Shown in pieces: positions 35,611-44,335 of a stretch of 53,548 nt of DNA. A program made the position numbers and the translations under genes. This DNA comes from Oscillospiraceae bacterium (GTDB lineage Bacteria; Bacillota; Clostridia; Oscillospirales; Ruminococcaceae): NCBI GenBank assembly GCA_015067025.1, contig SVNC01000013.1, forward strand, positions 1 to 53,548. The letters run 5' to 3'. Position 1 is the stretch's first letter. Each line of letters starts with the position of its first letter. Below the pieces are notes generated by a model, which was not told where the DNA came from, ran no database searches, and worked only from the letters and a program-made list of their open reading frames with translations.

Positions 35611-35623
35611 GTTAAATTAATAA

Positions 35624-35660
35624 CTGCCCGTACTGTAAAGTACGGGCGGTTGTGTTTTTA
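35624..35660 (+). terminator. Terminator after the APH-like gene
   Basis: CTGCCCGTACT / AGTACGGGCGG with a GTAA loop, then TTGTGTTTTT. Confidence 0.88.
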
Positions 35661-35672
35661 GGAATAACATCA

Positions 35673-38030
35673 TCACTTCAAAAATTGGTACTCAAACAGC
35701 GTGTCAACAAGATTATTAAGATAATACTGTTTAATAAGTGTTTTCATTTCCTTTATCATATTGTTAAGATCACCATATTTATAATCAAATTTATCAGTAC
35801 CATCTGATTTTGTTCCAATTTTTATTTTGATATTAATTTCCTCATCAATTTGATAAAGTCCGTATGTGTAATCAGGATTATAATCATCTGTACATTCTTT
35901 TTTTATGAAATCGAGGATTTCTTTCATTTTATTACAAAGCATTTTATCTTCATCCGTAAACACATATCCTTGTGCAACAAAATCATCGACTTTTCTCTTG
36001 CCGAGCGTATCTCCATCTAAACAAAGCTGGTTTTTGTAAAGTCTTCCATCAGAGCCTTTAAAACATCTTATGTGTGAAGATTGGGTTGTGCATGCCCACA
36101 ATAACGTTTTGCACAAAAATGAGTTTAAGCTACCATTTTTTAAAGCAGCATCGTATTCATCGTGCTTGTCCGCTGATTTCATCATCATACTTCTTACTTT
36201 CCAATCGTTGTTATAACTATAATAACGACTAGCAGCATATATAGGAAGCTTCTCCCAAAAATTATCAGCTCTCAAATAAAAACCATTTCCATCATATCTA
36301 CTAGCTACAAGTAGGCTAGAATTTAAATCCGGATTATCAAAGCCGGACGTGTTAGCTACACAATAACCTAGTATATTCGTGTTGTATATAGACTTATTAC
36401 GAAGTTTACCAGTAGTTTGTTCTAATCCTTTTAATCCTATCAAAATACCATCTTTTGTGTCACTATCAAATTCTCTCTTATCGTAATAAAATTCACTATA
36501 AAATGAGTGAACTTTTCTTGCTTTTATCTCACCCTCATCAATGTATTTCCTATCAGCGTCTAAATTTATCGCTTTCAATGTGATGACTTCCTGAGACATT
36601 GGTCTAACGTCTTCATTGCTCCACATACAACAAGTTACACATGCAGGCATTTTTGCGTGAAAAAACACTCTGTTAAAAGCATATCCTCCATAGAATTTCT
36701 TATTCACCAAATTTTGTACTTTCCAGTATTTTATCGGACTAAACACAATATAGCTATCTGTGTCTTGTCTTAAAAAATACTTAAATGCTGACCAGATAAA
36801 AACATTCGCAATATCATTTGTTACCGCTCCTGAAACTTCTTTTTTCATTTCGTCAACAACAAATAGTTTTTTCCAGTCATTAGCTTCTTCTTTTTTTCGC
36901 TGAAATTCTACACCTGTTGTTTCTACATAAGGTGGATTCTCGAAAAGAATGATTGCACAGTCATCATTGTTTACATATTTCTTGATCTCGTTGTTGTCAA
37001 TAATATCTTTTGTGAGTGCGTTAGCTCCGAAAAGGAAACCTTCAGCATTAAGTTTTGGAATTTGATTTCTTTTAACAGGAATAGGTGGAATTATATATCG
37101 AACTCGTCCACCAAAACGGTCTTTAAGTACCATCCACTCTTTTAATTCATATGTGCTTACAATGACATGAGAAAGAATATCTTCGTTACCATCATCAAGG
37201 AACATTTCTAAATTCCCTGTACCTGCACATCGGTCGAGAATAATATAATCCTTTTTCCCTGCATCTATTGCTCTTTTAATTGCTTTTTTAACTAATTCAA
37301 CAGCCAACTTAGAATATTCTGGTGGTGTGTAAAATGCTCCAAGCTTTTTCTGTGTCATAGGATCGTTAAGCATATCCATAATATACTTAAAATCTAATTC
37401 ATTTCCCGTCCATGGATTTATACAATCTTTCAATGTTCCTGACGGATTTCTTAATTCATTAAAAAAAGCTTTCTTTTCAGGTTTTTGTTTAAATTTAAGA
37501 GCATTATTATAATAATATCCAGACCAGCCATAAACATTATGAACATTAATATGAATTTTTATAGTTTTAGGAGCTTCAGAGACAAAATCGATTACATCTA
37601 CCAATCCTCTAGGACTTAAATTTTTATCAAATGCTATTATGCGTTTTGCTGGTGCAGCTTGAAAACCATTTATACCATCAGAAGCTTTAAGATTAGCATA
37701 ATTTTCAATATCTTCTATGTACGAAATATAATCATTCGAATCATATACATATATTTTCCCTTCATCCTGGCTAACTAAGGCGATTTTAGAAGGGACAGGG
37801 ACACCATCTCGATTAAAACGACACAAATAAATAATCGCTTGTGATAAAGTTTTGCTTTTACCGTTAGATGTGACATTTTGTTTATGTTCAAATAGTATAC
37901 CTCTTGTGTATCCGTCCGTACTTCTATCAACGCTCAGAAAATCATCTTTCTCTGATCCGAAAACAGCGTCATAAAAATTGGTTTGCCAGGTTTTCTCGTC
38001 AGTTACAACTGTCTGTTGTATAATAGCCAT
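35673..38030 (-). CDS. Type IIG-like restriction-modification fusion (RecB-like nuclease + N6-adenine methyltransferase), 785 aa
   Basis: A single-chain enzyme that should both cut and methylate DNA. The N terminus has a PD-(D/E)xK nuclease core: D39, then E48-x-K50 in GILFEHK, followed by QAIIY (Q64...Y68), the QxxxY motif of RecB-like nucleases. The methyltransferase follows: GAFYTPPEY (231-239), motif I DRCAGTGNLE (266-275) and catalytic ENPPY (364-368), typical of N6-adenine enzymes. The remaining 400 residues would hold target recognition. The gene is clearly more AT-rich than its neighbours. A divergent XRE regulator lies 180 bases upstream. No separate specificity or nuclease gene adjoins. 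Confidence 0.85.
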   Translation of the reverse strand: MAIIQQTVVTDEKTWQTNFYDAVFGSEKDDFLSVDRSTDGYTRGILFEHKQNVTSNGKSKTLSQAIIYLCRFNRDGVPVPSKIALVSQDEGKIYVYDSNDYISYIEDIENYANLKASDGINGFQAAPAKRIIAFDKNLSPRGLVDVIDFVSEAPKTIKIHINVHNVYGWSGYYYNNALKFKQKPEKKAFFNELRNPSGTLKDCINPWTGNELDFKYIMDMLNDPMTQKKLGAFYTPPEYSKLAVELVKKAIKRAIDAGKKDYIILDRCAGTGNLEMFLDDGNEDILSHVIVSTYELKEWMVLKDRFGGRVRYIIPPIPVKRNQIPKLNAEGFLFGANALTKDIIDNNEIKKYVNNDDCAIILFENPPYVETTGVEFQRKKEEANDWKKLFVVDEMKKEVSGAVTNDIANVFIWSAFKYFLRQDTDSYIVFSPIKYWKVQNLVNKKFYGGYAFNRVFFHAKMPACVTCCMWSNEDVRPMSQEVITLKAINLDADRKYIDEGEIKARKVHSFYSEFYYDKREFDSDTKDGILIGLKGLEQTTGKLRNKSIYNTNILGYCVANTSGFDNPDLNSSLLVASRYDGNGFYLRADNFWEKLPIYAASRYYSYNNDWKVRSMMMKSADKHDEYDAALKNGSLNSFLCKTLLWACTTQSSHIRCFKGSDGRLYKNQLCLDGDTLGKRKVDDFVAQGYVFTDEDKMLCNKMKEILDFIKKECTDDYNPDYTYGLYQIDEEINIKIKIGTKSDGTDKFDYKYGDLNNMIKEMKTLIKQYYLNNLVDTLFEYQFLK

Positions 38031-38151
38031 AATACCATCCCTTTCCCTCTTTGAAAGTTAAAATTATTTATATGGTTGCCATATAAAACATAATGTTGAA
38101 TACCATTCATATTTTTTGTGGTAAATTTTCTTTATATTCTACAATTATAGC

Positions 38152-38178
38152 ATAAACTTGAATTACATTCAAGTTTAT
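38152..38178. promoter_or_regulatory. Perfect 12-3-12 palindrome, likely XRE operator
   Basis: ATAAACTTGAAT (38152-38163), TAC, then ATTCAAGTTTAT (38167-38178). It lies 34 bases before the XRE gene, in the gap shared with the restriction-modification gene. A second small palindrome, ATATGG-TTG-CCATAT, lies near 38071-38085. Confidence 0.75.
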
Positions 38179-38211
38179 AGAGCAAAATATTGCTTAAAAG
38201 GAAGGTATAAT

Positions 38212-38583
38212 ATGAAAGAGCCTTATGATTTTGGCGAGATATTAACAAAGCAACGCAAGCTGAAGAATATGACACAGAAGCAACTTGCCGAAAAATTAAA
38301 TGTTTCGGTCGCAACAATAAGTAAATACGAGAGTAATACGGCAATGCCGCCATTTGAAACCGTGCGTTCTTTATCAACTATCTTTAATATTTCAACCGAT
38401 GTGTTTTATGGAACCGAACGGAGAGAAACAATTTCAACATACAATCTTTCTGATGAGCAGGTGAAAATAGTTCAAAATCTTACAACAGCATTCCGCAATC
38501 ACAATATTGCTGTAAAGAAAAATCTGTCCGCAGAGCAGTATGAACTTCTGGGACAGATTGTAGCTGAGTTTTCAAAGAAATAA
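38212..38583 (+). CDS. XRE-family regulator divergent from the RM gene, 123 aa
   Basis: The helix-turn-helix reads GEILTKQRKLKNMTQKQLAEKLNVSVATISKYESNTAMPPFETVRSLSTIFNISTDVFYG, in the first 70 residues. A roughly 50-residue helical tail follows, which may serve dimerisation. The start is ATG at 38212 after AAGGAAGG. By position it resembles the controller (C) proteins of restriction-modification systems, which delay the nuclease until methylation is in place. The palindrome just upstream supports autoregulation and control of the divergent gene (inference). Confidence 0.85.
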   Translation: MKEPYDFGEILTKQRKLKNMTQKQLAEKLNVSVATISKYESNTAMPPFETVRSLSTIFNISTDVFYGTERRETISTYNLSDEQVKIVQNLTTAFRNHNIAVKKNLSAEQYELLGQIVAEFSKK

Positions 38584-38587
38584 AAAA

Positions 38588-38628
38588 TCCACAGGCATAC
38601 TATTTTAATAGTGCATATGTGGATTTTT
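38588..38628 (+). terminator. Terminator after the XRE gene
   Basis: Outer stem TCCACA / TGTGGA with inner ACTATT / AATAGT, then TTTTT. Confidence 0.75.
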
Positions 38629-38648
38629 ATATATAATATATAACAAAA

Positions 38649-38673
38649 CATCCCTGTTCTTGGAACAGGGATG
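38649..38673 (-). terminator. Terminator of the HD operon
   Basis: 11-bp perfect stem CATCCCTGTTC / GAACAGGGATG with a 3-base loop, followed on the - strand by TTTTGTTA. It lies 37 bases beyond the stop. Confidence 0.85.
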
Positions 38674-38709
38674 TAGGTATCTTTTTACAAATCGGTTTTT
38701 ACAAGCGAT

Positions 38710-40176
38710 TTAAGATTTTATCAGTTCATTTATTTTGTTGTGCATTTTATCATAATCATAATCTTTATCTTTTTCTTCTAAGACATATATACGTATGAAT
38801 TCACTTTTATAATTTGAAAGTTTGTTGATTACAGAAAGTTTATCTTCTGCTAAATATGAGATTATTTTTGTGTCAGTATCATAAACTTTAACTGCCTCTC
38901 TTAAATCTTCGTCATGGTTTCTTTTTACCACTTCAGATAGAGCGTAGTGACTTTGTATTTTTTCTATTGTAATTGGAATTATTTGATATCCCCATCTGTC
39001 TGTCTCAAGCAAATCAGTAAATTTTTCTGGATATCTCTTCAATTGCCATTTTAACGCTGAAAAATCGGATGAAGAATTTTCGTCATATAAATCTTTCATT
39101 TCGAAAACAACTTTAGGTCTAATACGGTCACGATACATTTCATATAGTTTTTTGTATTCTTCGTTGCTTTCGGTAGACTTATAATAGCTTAAGAAGGCAG
39201 CATCTAACGATGAGTCGTTAAAATTCAAAAAATTATCAGAGTTAATTCCTTTTCGTATCTCTTCCAAAGAATTGTATACAAATTTGCCGTTTTGAACAAG
39301 TTTAATATACATACTTTTAATCATGCCCTCAAAAGCAGCATTTGTTTTGTGGAAAATAACTTGTGAATAATGGAAATACCTAGACATTAAAAAATGCTCT
39401 ACAACGTGTTGCCCTTTTTTGTTACAGACCAAAACTTTATTATTGCCTTCAGTAAGTTTGTCGTCCGTGACAACCATAAGTAGTCTAATCAAATATTGCA
39501 AATCCACTAATCCGTATTTAACTCCGGTTTGATAAGAATCTCTTAATAAGTAATCAAGTCTATCCGCATCTAAACTAGAGTGCAGTAATTGAGAGTAAAC
39601 CATATTTCTAGAGCCGATTTCTCCAGTAAATATAGTGCCAATTTCTTCTGGGTTCAAACCATATTTCTCGAGTATTTGTTTTATATCATCATTATTCATG
39701 ACGATATATTTTCCTAAGTGTTCATGATGAGCTGATTTTGAGTGCGAAGAAGACAATTCGTATAACGGAAGAACGTCTTCATTGCTTTCTGATGCTATTT
39801 GTATAATGTTGCCAGCATTCTCATTGTCTTTGCAGTAACCATAAACAGCTTCGCCTAAATGTGATAAAGGATAGTGCCCTATGTCATGTAACAAAGCAGC
39901 TACACGCATCTTAATTGCATCTTCTTCAGAAATTCCTTCGGTCTTTAATAAATGCTCAGTCATCAACCCCATAATATACAAAACACCTAAAGAATGAACA
40001 TATCTAGAATGTTCTGCACTAGGAAAAACATAGTTGACTTTGGCTAATTGCCTTAATCCTCTTAGTCTTTGAAAAATCGGCGTATCAATTAATTCCAACT
40101 CGAGTTGGGTTATAGGTATTCCACCATACACGGGGTCGTTAATGTATTTTACGGGCTTTAAATCAGGTTTCGCCAT
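38710..40176 (-). CDS. HD-domain phosphohydrolase (SAMHD1/dGTPase-like), 488 aa
   Basis: The HD metal site is visible: H61 in SRYVHSLGVLY, H97-D98 in LLHDIGHYPLSH, and a later Asp in SSLDADRLDYLLRDS. This arrangement and the opening DPVYGGIPITQLELELIDTPIFQRLRGLRQL are typical of COG1078 / SAMHD1-like dNTP or nucleotide phosphohydrolases. Some family members defend against phage by draining dNTPs. AGGAGG lies six bases before the ATG, inside the upstream gene, which it overlaps by 14 bases. Base composition is AT-rich like the RM gene. The nucleotide substrate is not known from sequence. Confidence 0.88.
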   Translation of the reverse strand: MAKPDLKPVKYINDPVYGGIPITQLELELIDTPIFQRLRGLRQLAKVNYVFPSAEHSRYVHSLGVLYIMGLMTEHLLKTEGISEEDAIKMRVAALLHDIGHYPLSHLGEAVYGYCKDNENAGNIIQIASESNEDVLPLYELSSSHSKSAHHEHLGKYIVMNNDDIKQILEKYGLNPEEIGTIFTGEIGSRNMVYSQLLHSSLDADRLDYLLRDSYQTGVKYGLVDLQYLIRLLMVVTDDKLTEGNNKVLVCNKKGQHVVEHFLMSRYFHYSQVIFHKTNAAFEGMIKSMYIKLVQNGKFVYNSLEEIRKGINSDNFLNFNDSSLDAAFLSYYKSTESNEEYKKLYEMYRDRIRPKVVFEMKDLYDENSSSDFSALKWQLKRYPEKFTDLLETDRWGYQIIPITIEKIQSHYALSEVVKRNHDEDLREAVKVYDTDTKIISYLAEDKLSVINKLSNYKSEFIRIYVLEEKDKDYDYDKMHNKINELIKS

Positions 40177-40675
40177 TTTTTTCCTCCTGATTAATTAGAC
40201 CTTGTTTTATTAGAACATCATATGCGGTTTTACATTGCTGATTATTGTATTGAGGTTTATATCCAATTAATTTTTTAAATATTGAATCAGAATCAGATAC
40301 GCCCCAACTTGATGAATTATTCTTTATATACAATAAAGATGCTAACAATTCATACCAAGAAGACATTGACAAATTGATTTCCGATTTTAGTTCACTTAAC
40401 TTGTTGACTAAATCGATATTTTTTTCAGCAACATTGGATAATTTGTATGTTGAAAAATCAGAAACAGATAAAACATCAATATTGTTGTAAATATAATTTG
40501 TAAGCGAAGGCGAATATGGGCCTCGAACATACCAGTTATATTCATATCCTAAGTCTGTGCCAAGAGATTGTAGTAAATAAATCTTTTTTTGAGATATTAA
40601 TCTATCTTCGAAACTATCATTTTTTATCCCGAGTTTTTGGAATACTATGCCTTTCGCAATATCAATGTTATTCAT
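40163..40675 (-). CDS. Hypothetical partner of the HD phosphohydrolase, 170 aa
   Basis: There is no certain family. The region KIYLLQSLGTDLGYEYNWYVRGPYSPSLTNYIYNN is distinctive. The pattern 'YLLQ..G..LGY.F.WY..GPYSP.L' recalls small winged-helix or Panacea-like proteins that act as antitoxins or partners of toxic enzymes. The rest is helical and polar. AGGATGG precedes the ATG. It is the first gene of a two-gene operon and overlaps the HD gene by 14 bases, so both are made together. A regulatory or antitoxin role towards the HD enzyme is plausible but unproven. Confidence 0.65.
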   Translation of the reverse strand: MNNIDIAKGIVFQKLGIKNDSFEDRLISQKKIYLLQSLGTDLGYEYNWYVRGPYSPSLTNYIYNNIDVLSVSDFSTYKLSNVAEKNIDLVNKLSELKSEINLSMSSWYELLASLLYIKNNSSSWGVSDSDSIFKKLIGYKPQYNNQQCKTAYDVLIKQGLINQEEKNGET

Positions 40676-41053
40676 AAACCATCCTCCAATTATCTATTGC
40701 TGTTTAAAATTCATTTCCAACAACAGAAAAGCCATATGATAATTATACCACTTATAATTTATCCGGTCAAGTGCTGAGTTTGATAATTTTTAGTATTATC
40801 TCTCTTGCTAACTATAATATGTCGAATTATAATTTCAAAACACAAAAATCCCGTACCCAACATTTTACCGTTAGATACGGGATTTATCGTTTTTATATTT
40901 CATATAAACATCAACGGTCAAGTCTTTCCATTGGTTTTGTCTCAGGTACGAGCCTGTGGCTTTTCGACAAAACAACCCCGCCCTTCCCGGTTTACGCTTA
41001 CACGCTAACGAGAAGGGCGGAAATTTATTCCGTAATTAAATTGTTAAAACTAA
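40676..41053. other. Non-coding gap with two hairpins
   Basis: I see no credible gene here. AAATCCCGTA / TACGGGATTT (40846-40885, 20-base loop) and CCGCCCTTC / GAAGGGCGG (40978-41020) are inverted repeats. The second is followed on the - strand by GGTTGTTTT and should end ppdK transcription. The first part (40676-40800) must hold the promoter of the HD operon; no clean consensus boxes were found. Confidence 0.6.
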
Positions 41054-43675
41054 TTACTTAAGAGCAGCCTGTGCAGCAGCGAGTCTTGCGATGGGCACAC
41101 GGAAAGGTGAGCAAGAAACGTATGTGAGACCGAGCTGGTGGCAGAACTCTACAGAAGAGGGGTCGCCGCCGTGTTCGCCACAGATACCAACGTGAAGCTC
41201 AGGACGTGTAGCCTTACCAAGCTTGATAGCTGTTTCCATAAGCTTACCAACGCCGGTCTGGTCGAGCTTAGCGAAGGGATCGTTTTCGAAGATCTTAGCA
41301 TCATAGTAAGCGTTTAAGAACTTACCTGCGTCGTCTCTTGAGAAGCCGTATGTCATCTGTGTAAGGTCGTTTGTACCGAAGCAGAAGAATTCAGCTTCCT
41401 TAGCGATATCGTCAGCTGTAAGAGCAGCTCTGGGGATTTCGATCATTGTACCAACTTCGTACTTTAAGTCAGTGCCTGCAGCAGCGATAACTTCGTCAGC
41501 TGTTGCAACAACTACGTCCTTAACGTACTTAAGTTCCTTGATCTCGCCTACGAGAGGAATCATGATCTCGGGAACGATGTTCCAATCAGGATGAGCCTTC
41601 TTAACGTTGATAGCAGCCTTGATAACTGCAGATGTCTGCATCTTAGCAATTTCAGGATATGTTACTGCAAGACGGCAGCCTCTGTGACCCATCATGGGGT
41701 TGAATTCGTGGAGAGAAGCGATAAGAGCCTTGATATCTTCAACGGACTTGCCCTGAGTATCAGCGAGAGCCTTGATGTCAGCTTCTTCTGTAGGAACGAA
41801 TTCGTGCAGAGGAGGATCGAGGAAACGGATTGTAACAGGGTTGCCTTCGAGAGCTTCATAAAGAGCTTCAAAGTCAGCCTGCTGCATGGGTTCGATCTTA
41901 GCAAGAGCAGCTTCTCTTTCTTCAACTGTATCTGAGCAGATCATTTCACGGAATGCGGCAATTCTGTCAGCTTCGAAGAACATGTGCTCTGTACGGCAAA
42001 GACCGATACCTTCAGCACCGAGTTCGCGAGCCTTCTTAGCGTCTGCGGGTGTATCTGCGTTTGTTCTTACCTTAAGAACTCTGTACTTATCAGCCCAAGC
42101 CATGATTCTACCGAATTCGCCGGCGATTGTAGCGTCAACTGTAGGAATGAGACCGTCATAGATGTTACCTGTTGTACCATCGATAGAGATGCAGTCGCCT
42201 TCGTTATATGTCTTGCCTGCAAGTGTAAACTTCTTGTTTTCTTCATCCATCTTGATGTCGCCGCAACCGGATACGCAGCATGTACCCATACCACGAGCTA
42301 CAACGGCAGCGTGAGATGTCATACCACCACGAACTGTGAGGATACCCTGAGCAGCCTTCATACCTGTGATATCTTCGGGAGATGTTTCAAGACGTACGAG
42401 AACTACCTTTTCGCCTCTTTCAGCCCAAGCAACTGCATCGTCAGCTGTAAATACAACCTTACCGCAAGCAGCACCGGGAGAAGCACCGAGACCCTTACCG
42501 GCGGGAACTGCAGCCTTGAGAGCCTTAGCGTCGAACTGGGGGTGGAGAAGTGTGTCGAGGTTACGAGGATCGATCATAAGAACAGCTTCCTGTTCAGTTC
42601 TCATACCTTCGTCAACGAGGTCGCAAGCGATCTTAAGAGCAGCCTGAGCTGTTCTCTTACCGTTACGAGTCTGGAGCATATAGAGCTTACCGTGTTCTAC
42701 TGTAAATTCCATATCCTGCATATCTCTGTAGTGGTTTTCAAGAGTCTTGCAAACGTCTACGAACTGAGCAAATGCTTCAGGGAACTTTTCTTCCATCTGA
42801 GCGATGGGCATGGGAGTACGAACGCCGGCTACAACGTCTTCGCCCTGTGCGTTTGTTAAGAATTCACCCATGAGCTTCTTTTCGCCTGTAGCAGGGTCAC
42901 GTGTGAATGCAACACCTGTACCGCAGTCATCACCCATGTTACCGAAAGCCATCATCTGTACGTTAACAGCTGTACCCCATGAATAAGGGATATCGTTGTC
43001 ACGTCTGTAAACGTTAGCTCTGGGGTTGTCCCATGAACGGAATACTGCCTTAACAGCACCCATTAACTGTTCCTTAGGATCTGTGGGGAAGTCAGCACCG
43101 ATCTTAGCCTTGTATTCAGCCTTGAACTGACCAGCAAGTTCCTTGAGGTCTTCAGCTGTAAGGTCAACGTCCTGTGTAACGCCCTTCTTTTCCTTCATTT
43201 CGTCGATAAGTTCTTCAAAATACTTCTTACCAACTTCCATAACTACGTCAGAGTACATCTGAATGAATCTTCTGTAGCAGTCATATGCCCAACGAGCATT
43301 ACCGGAAGCTTCTGCCATGTATTCAACTACGTCTTCGTTAAGGCCGAGGTTGAGGATCGTATCCATCATACCGGGCATGGAAGCACGAGCACCTGAACGA
43401 ACGGATACGAGAAGAGGGTTAGTCTTGTCGCCGAACTTCTTGCCTGTAACTTCTTCCATCTTTACGATGTATTCGTTGATTTCTGCCTGGATGTCGTCGT
43501 TAATCTTACGACCATCTTCATAATACTGAGTACAAGCTTCTGTAGAGATTGTGAAACCCTGGGGAACGGGAAGTCCCATAGATGTCATTTCTGCAAGGTT
43601 AGCACCCTTACCACCGAGAAGCTCTCTCATGTTTGCATTACCTTCAGAGAAAAGGTAGCAATACTTTTTAGCCAT
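41054..43675 (-). CDS. ppdK: Pyruvate, phosphate dikinase, 873 aa
   Basis: Interconverts PEP, AMP and PPi with pyruvate, ATP and Pi; in gut Firmicutes it is a central PPi-linked glycolytic or gluconeogenic enzyme. The N-terminal ATP-grasp part starts at KYCYLFSEGNANMRELLGGKGANLAEM. The phosphohistidine domain has GGMTSHAAVVARGMGTCCVSG (His at about 455). The C-terminal barrel has GCRLAVTYPEIAKMQ, FFCFGTNDLTQMTYGFSRDDAGKF and the catalytic Cys in HVGICGEHGGDPSS. The length is normal for the bacterial enzyme. AGGAGG precedes the ATG. Codon use is strongly biased, as expected for an abundant protein. Confidence 0.97.
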   Translation of the reverse strand: MAKKYCYLFSEGNANMRELLGGKGANLAEMTSMGLPVPQGFTISTEACTQYYEDGRKINDDIQAEINEYIVKMEEVTGKKFGDKTNPLLVSVRSGARASMPGMMDTILNLGLNEDVVEYMAEASGNARWAYDCYRRFIQMYSDVVMEVGKKYFEELIDEMKEKKGVTQDVDLTAEDLKELAGQFKAEYKAKIGADFPTDPKEQLMGAVKAVFRSWDNPRANVYRRDNDIPYSWGTAVNVQMMAFGNMGDDCGTGVAFTRDPATGEKKLMGEFLTNAQGEDVVAGVRTPMPIAQMEEKFPEAFAQFVDVCKTLENHYRDMQDMEFTVEHGKLYMLQTRNGKRTAQAALKIACDLVDEGMRTEQEAVLMIDPRNLDTLLHPQFDAKALKAAVPAGKGLGASPGAACGKVVFTADDAVAWAERGEKVVLVRLETSPEDITGMKAAQGILTVRGGMTSHAAVVARGMGTCCVSGCGDIKMDEENKKFTLAGKTYNEGDCISIDGTTGNIYDGLIPTVDATIAGEFGRIMAWADKYRVLKVRTNADTPADAKKARELGAEGIGLCRTEHMFFEADRIAAFREMICSDTVEEREAALAKIEPMQQADFEALYEALEGNPVTIRFLDPPLHEFVPTEEADIKALADTQGKSVEDIKALIASLHEFNPMMGHRGCRLAVTYPEIAKMQTSAVIKAAINVKKAHPDWNIVPEIMIPLVGEIKELKYVKDVVVATADEVIAAAGTDLKYEVGTMIEIPRAALTADDIAKEAEFFCFGTNDLTQMTYGFSRDDAGKFLNAYYDAKIFENDPFAKLDQTGVGKLMETAIKLGKATRPELHVGICGEHGGDPSSVEFCHQLGLTYVSCSPFRVPIARLAAAQAALK

Positions 43676-44005
43676 TGGGGTATTCCTCCTAAAAAATATA
43701 GTGTTTTTGTGACCGACTTGTCCATATCTTTCCGTATTGTATCGGCAACAGAAAACTGTTACCGGACGGACTTGTCAACCATACTCATATATTATAACAG
43801 ATTTAATTCTTTTTTTCCAGTCATTTTTTAAAAAAATTTAGTTTAATTTTTAAAAAAAATCCGCTTATTTTTGTAGACTATTACTAATATCAGCGAAAAA
43901 CGTAATTTCATACGGAAATTTTTTAAATTAATAAGCATAAATAAAAATCATAAAATAATATCGGGAAGCTTTGATTTCCTAAATTTTTAAATCAGGTGAA
44001 ACGTT
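43676..44005. other. AT-rich intergenic region with CCGACTTGT-type repeats
   Basis: No gene seen. GACCGACTTGTCCA (43711-43724) and GACGGACTTGTCAAC (43767-43781; it reads TTGACA on the - strand) lie upstream of ppdK. A third similar copy, GACCGACTTGTACAAC, is at 44203-44218, after the 59-aa gene. The section 43795-43990 is very AT-rich. The repeats could be a binding site shared by genes around them. Confidence 0.45.
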
Positions 44006-44185
44006 ATGAGCAAGCAGAAGAAACAATCGGCAAAGGCAAAAATCCCCTCTGACAAATCAAAAGTCATGAAAAGAGCTATGAAGGTCATTGCTATGAAGGA
44101 CAGCAGCACCGATCCTTTCGGCAGTTACACGGGAGTCTGCAAGGACGTTTTTGAAGTACCCGTGCAGGATGCCGACGATCTTTAA
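44006..44185 (+). CDS. Small conserved protein with a DPFGSYTG motif, 59 aa
   Basis: This short gene has AGGTG eight bases before its ATG. The N terminus is very basic (MSKQKKQSAKAKIP). The C-terminal half reads DSSTDPFGSYTGVCKD, then VQDADDL at the end. From memory, Clostridia genomes hold many roughly 60-residue proteins with the same 'DPxGSYTG...PVQDADDL' tail and no known role. It stands between ppdK (divergent) and the uridine-kinase-like gene, with AT-rich gaps on both sides. Confidence 0.75.
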   Translation: MSKQKKQSAKAKIPSDKSKVMKRAMKVIAMKDSSTDPFGSYTGVCKDVFEVPVQDADDL

Positions 44186-44265
44186 AAAGCTACAAAAATT
44201 ATGACCGACTTGTACAACAAATCGCAATATTTTCGTTTAGTTTGCACTATTATCAATAAATCGAC

Positions 44266-44294
44266 TTGAAAAATTTCGTGCAATGTGGTAATAT
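44266..44294 (+). promoter_or_regulatory. Promoter of the uridine-kinase-like gene
   Basis: TTGAAA, 17 bp, TAATAT, 41 bases before the ATG. Confidence 0.65.
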
Positions 44295-44335
44295 GGAAAT
44301 ATATCACAAATCACGTTGCACGAAAGGTTTACATA

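Noticed and set aside
41984-42859. A 291-codon open frame opposite to ppdK
   Set aside because: It is Cys/Ser/Thr-rich antisense sequence, common opposite strongly codon-biased genes. ppdK is certain here.
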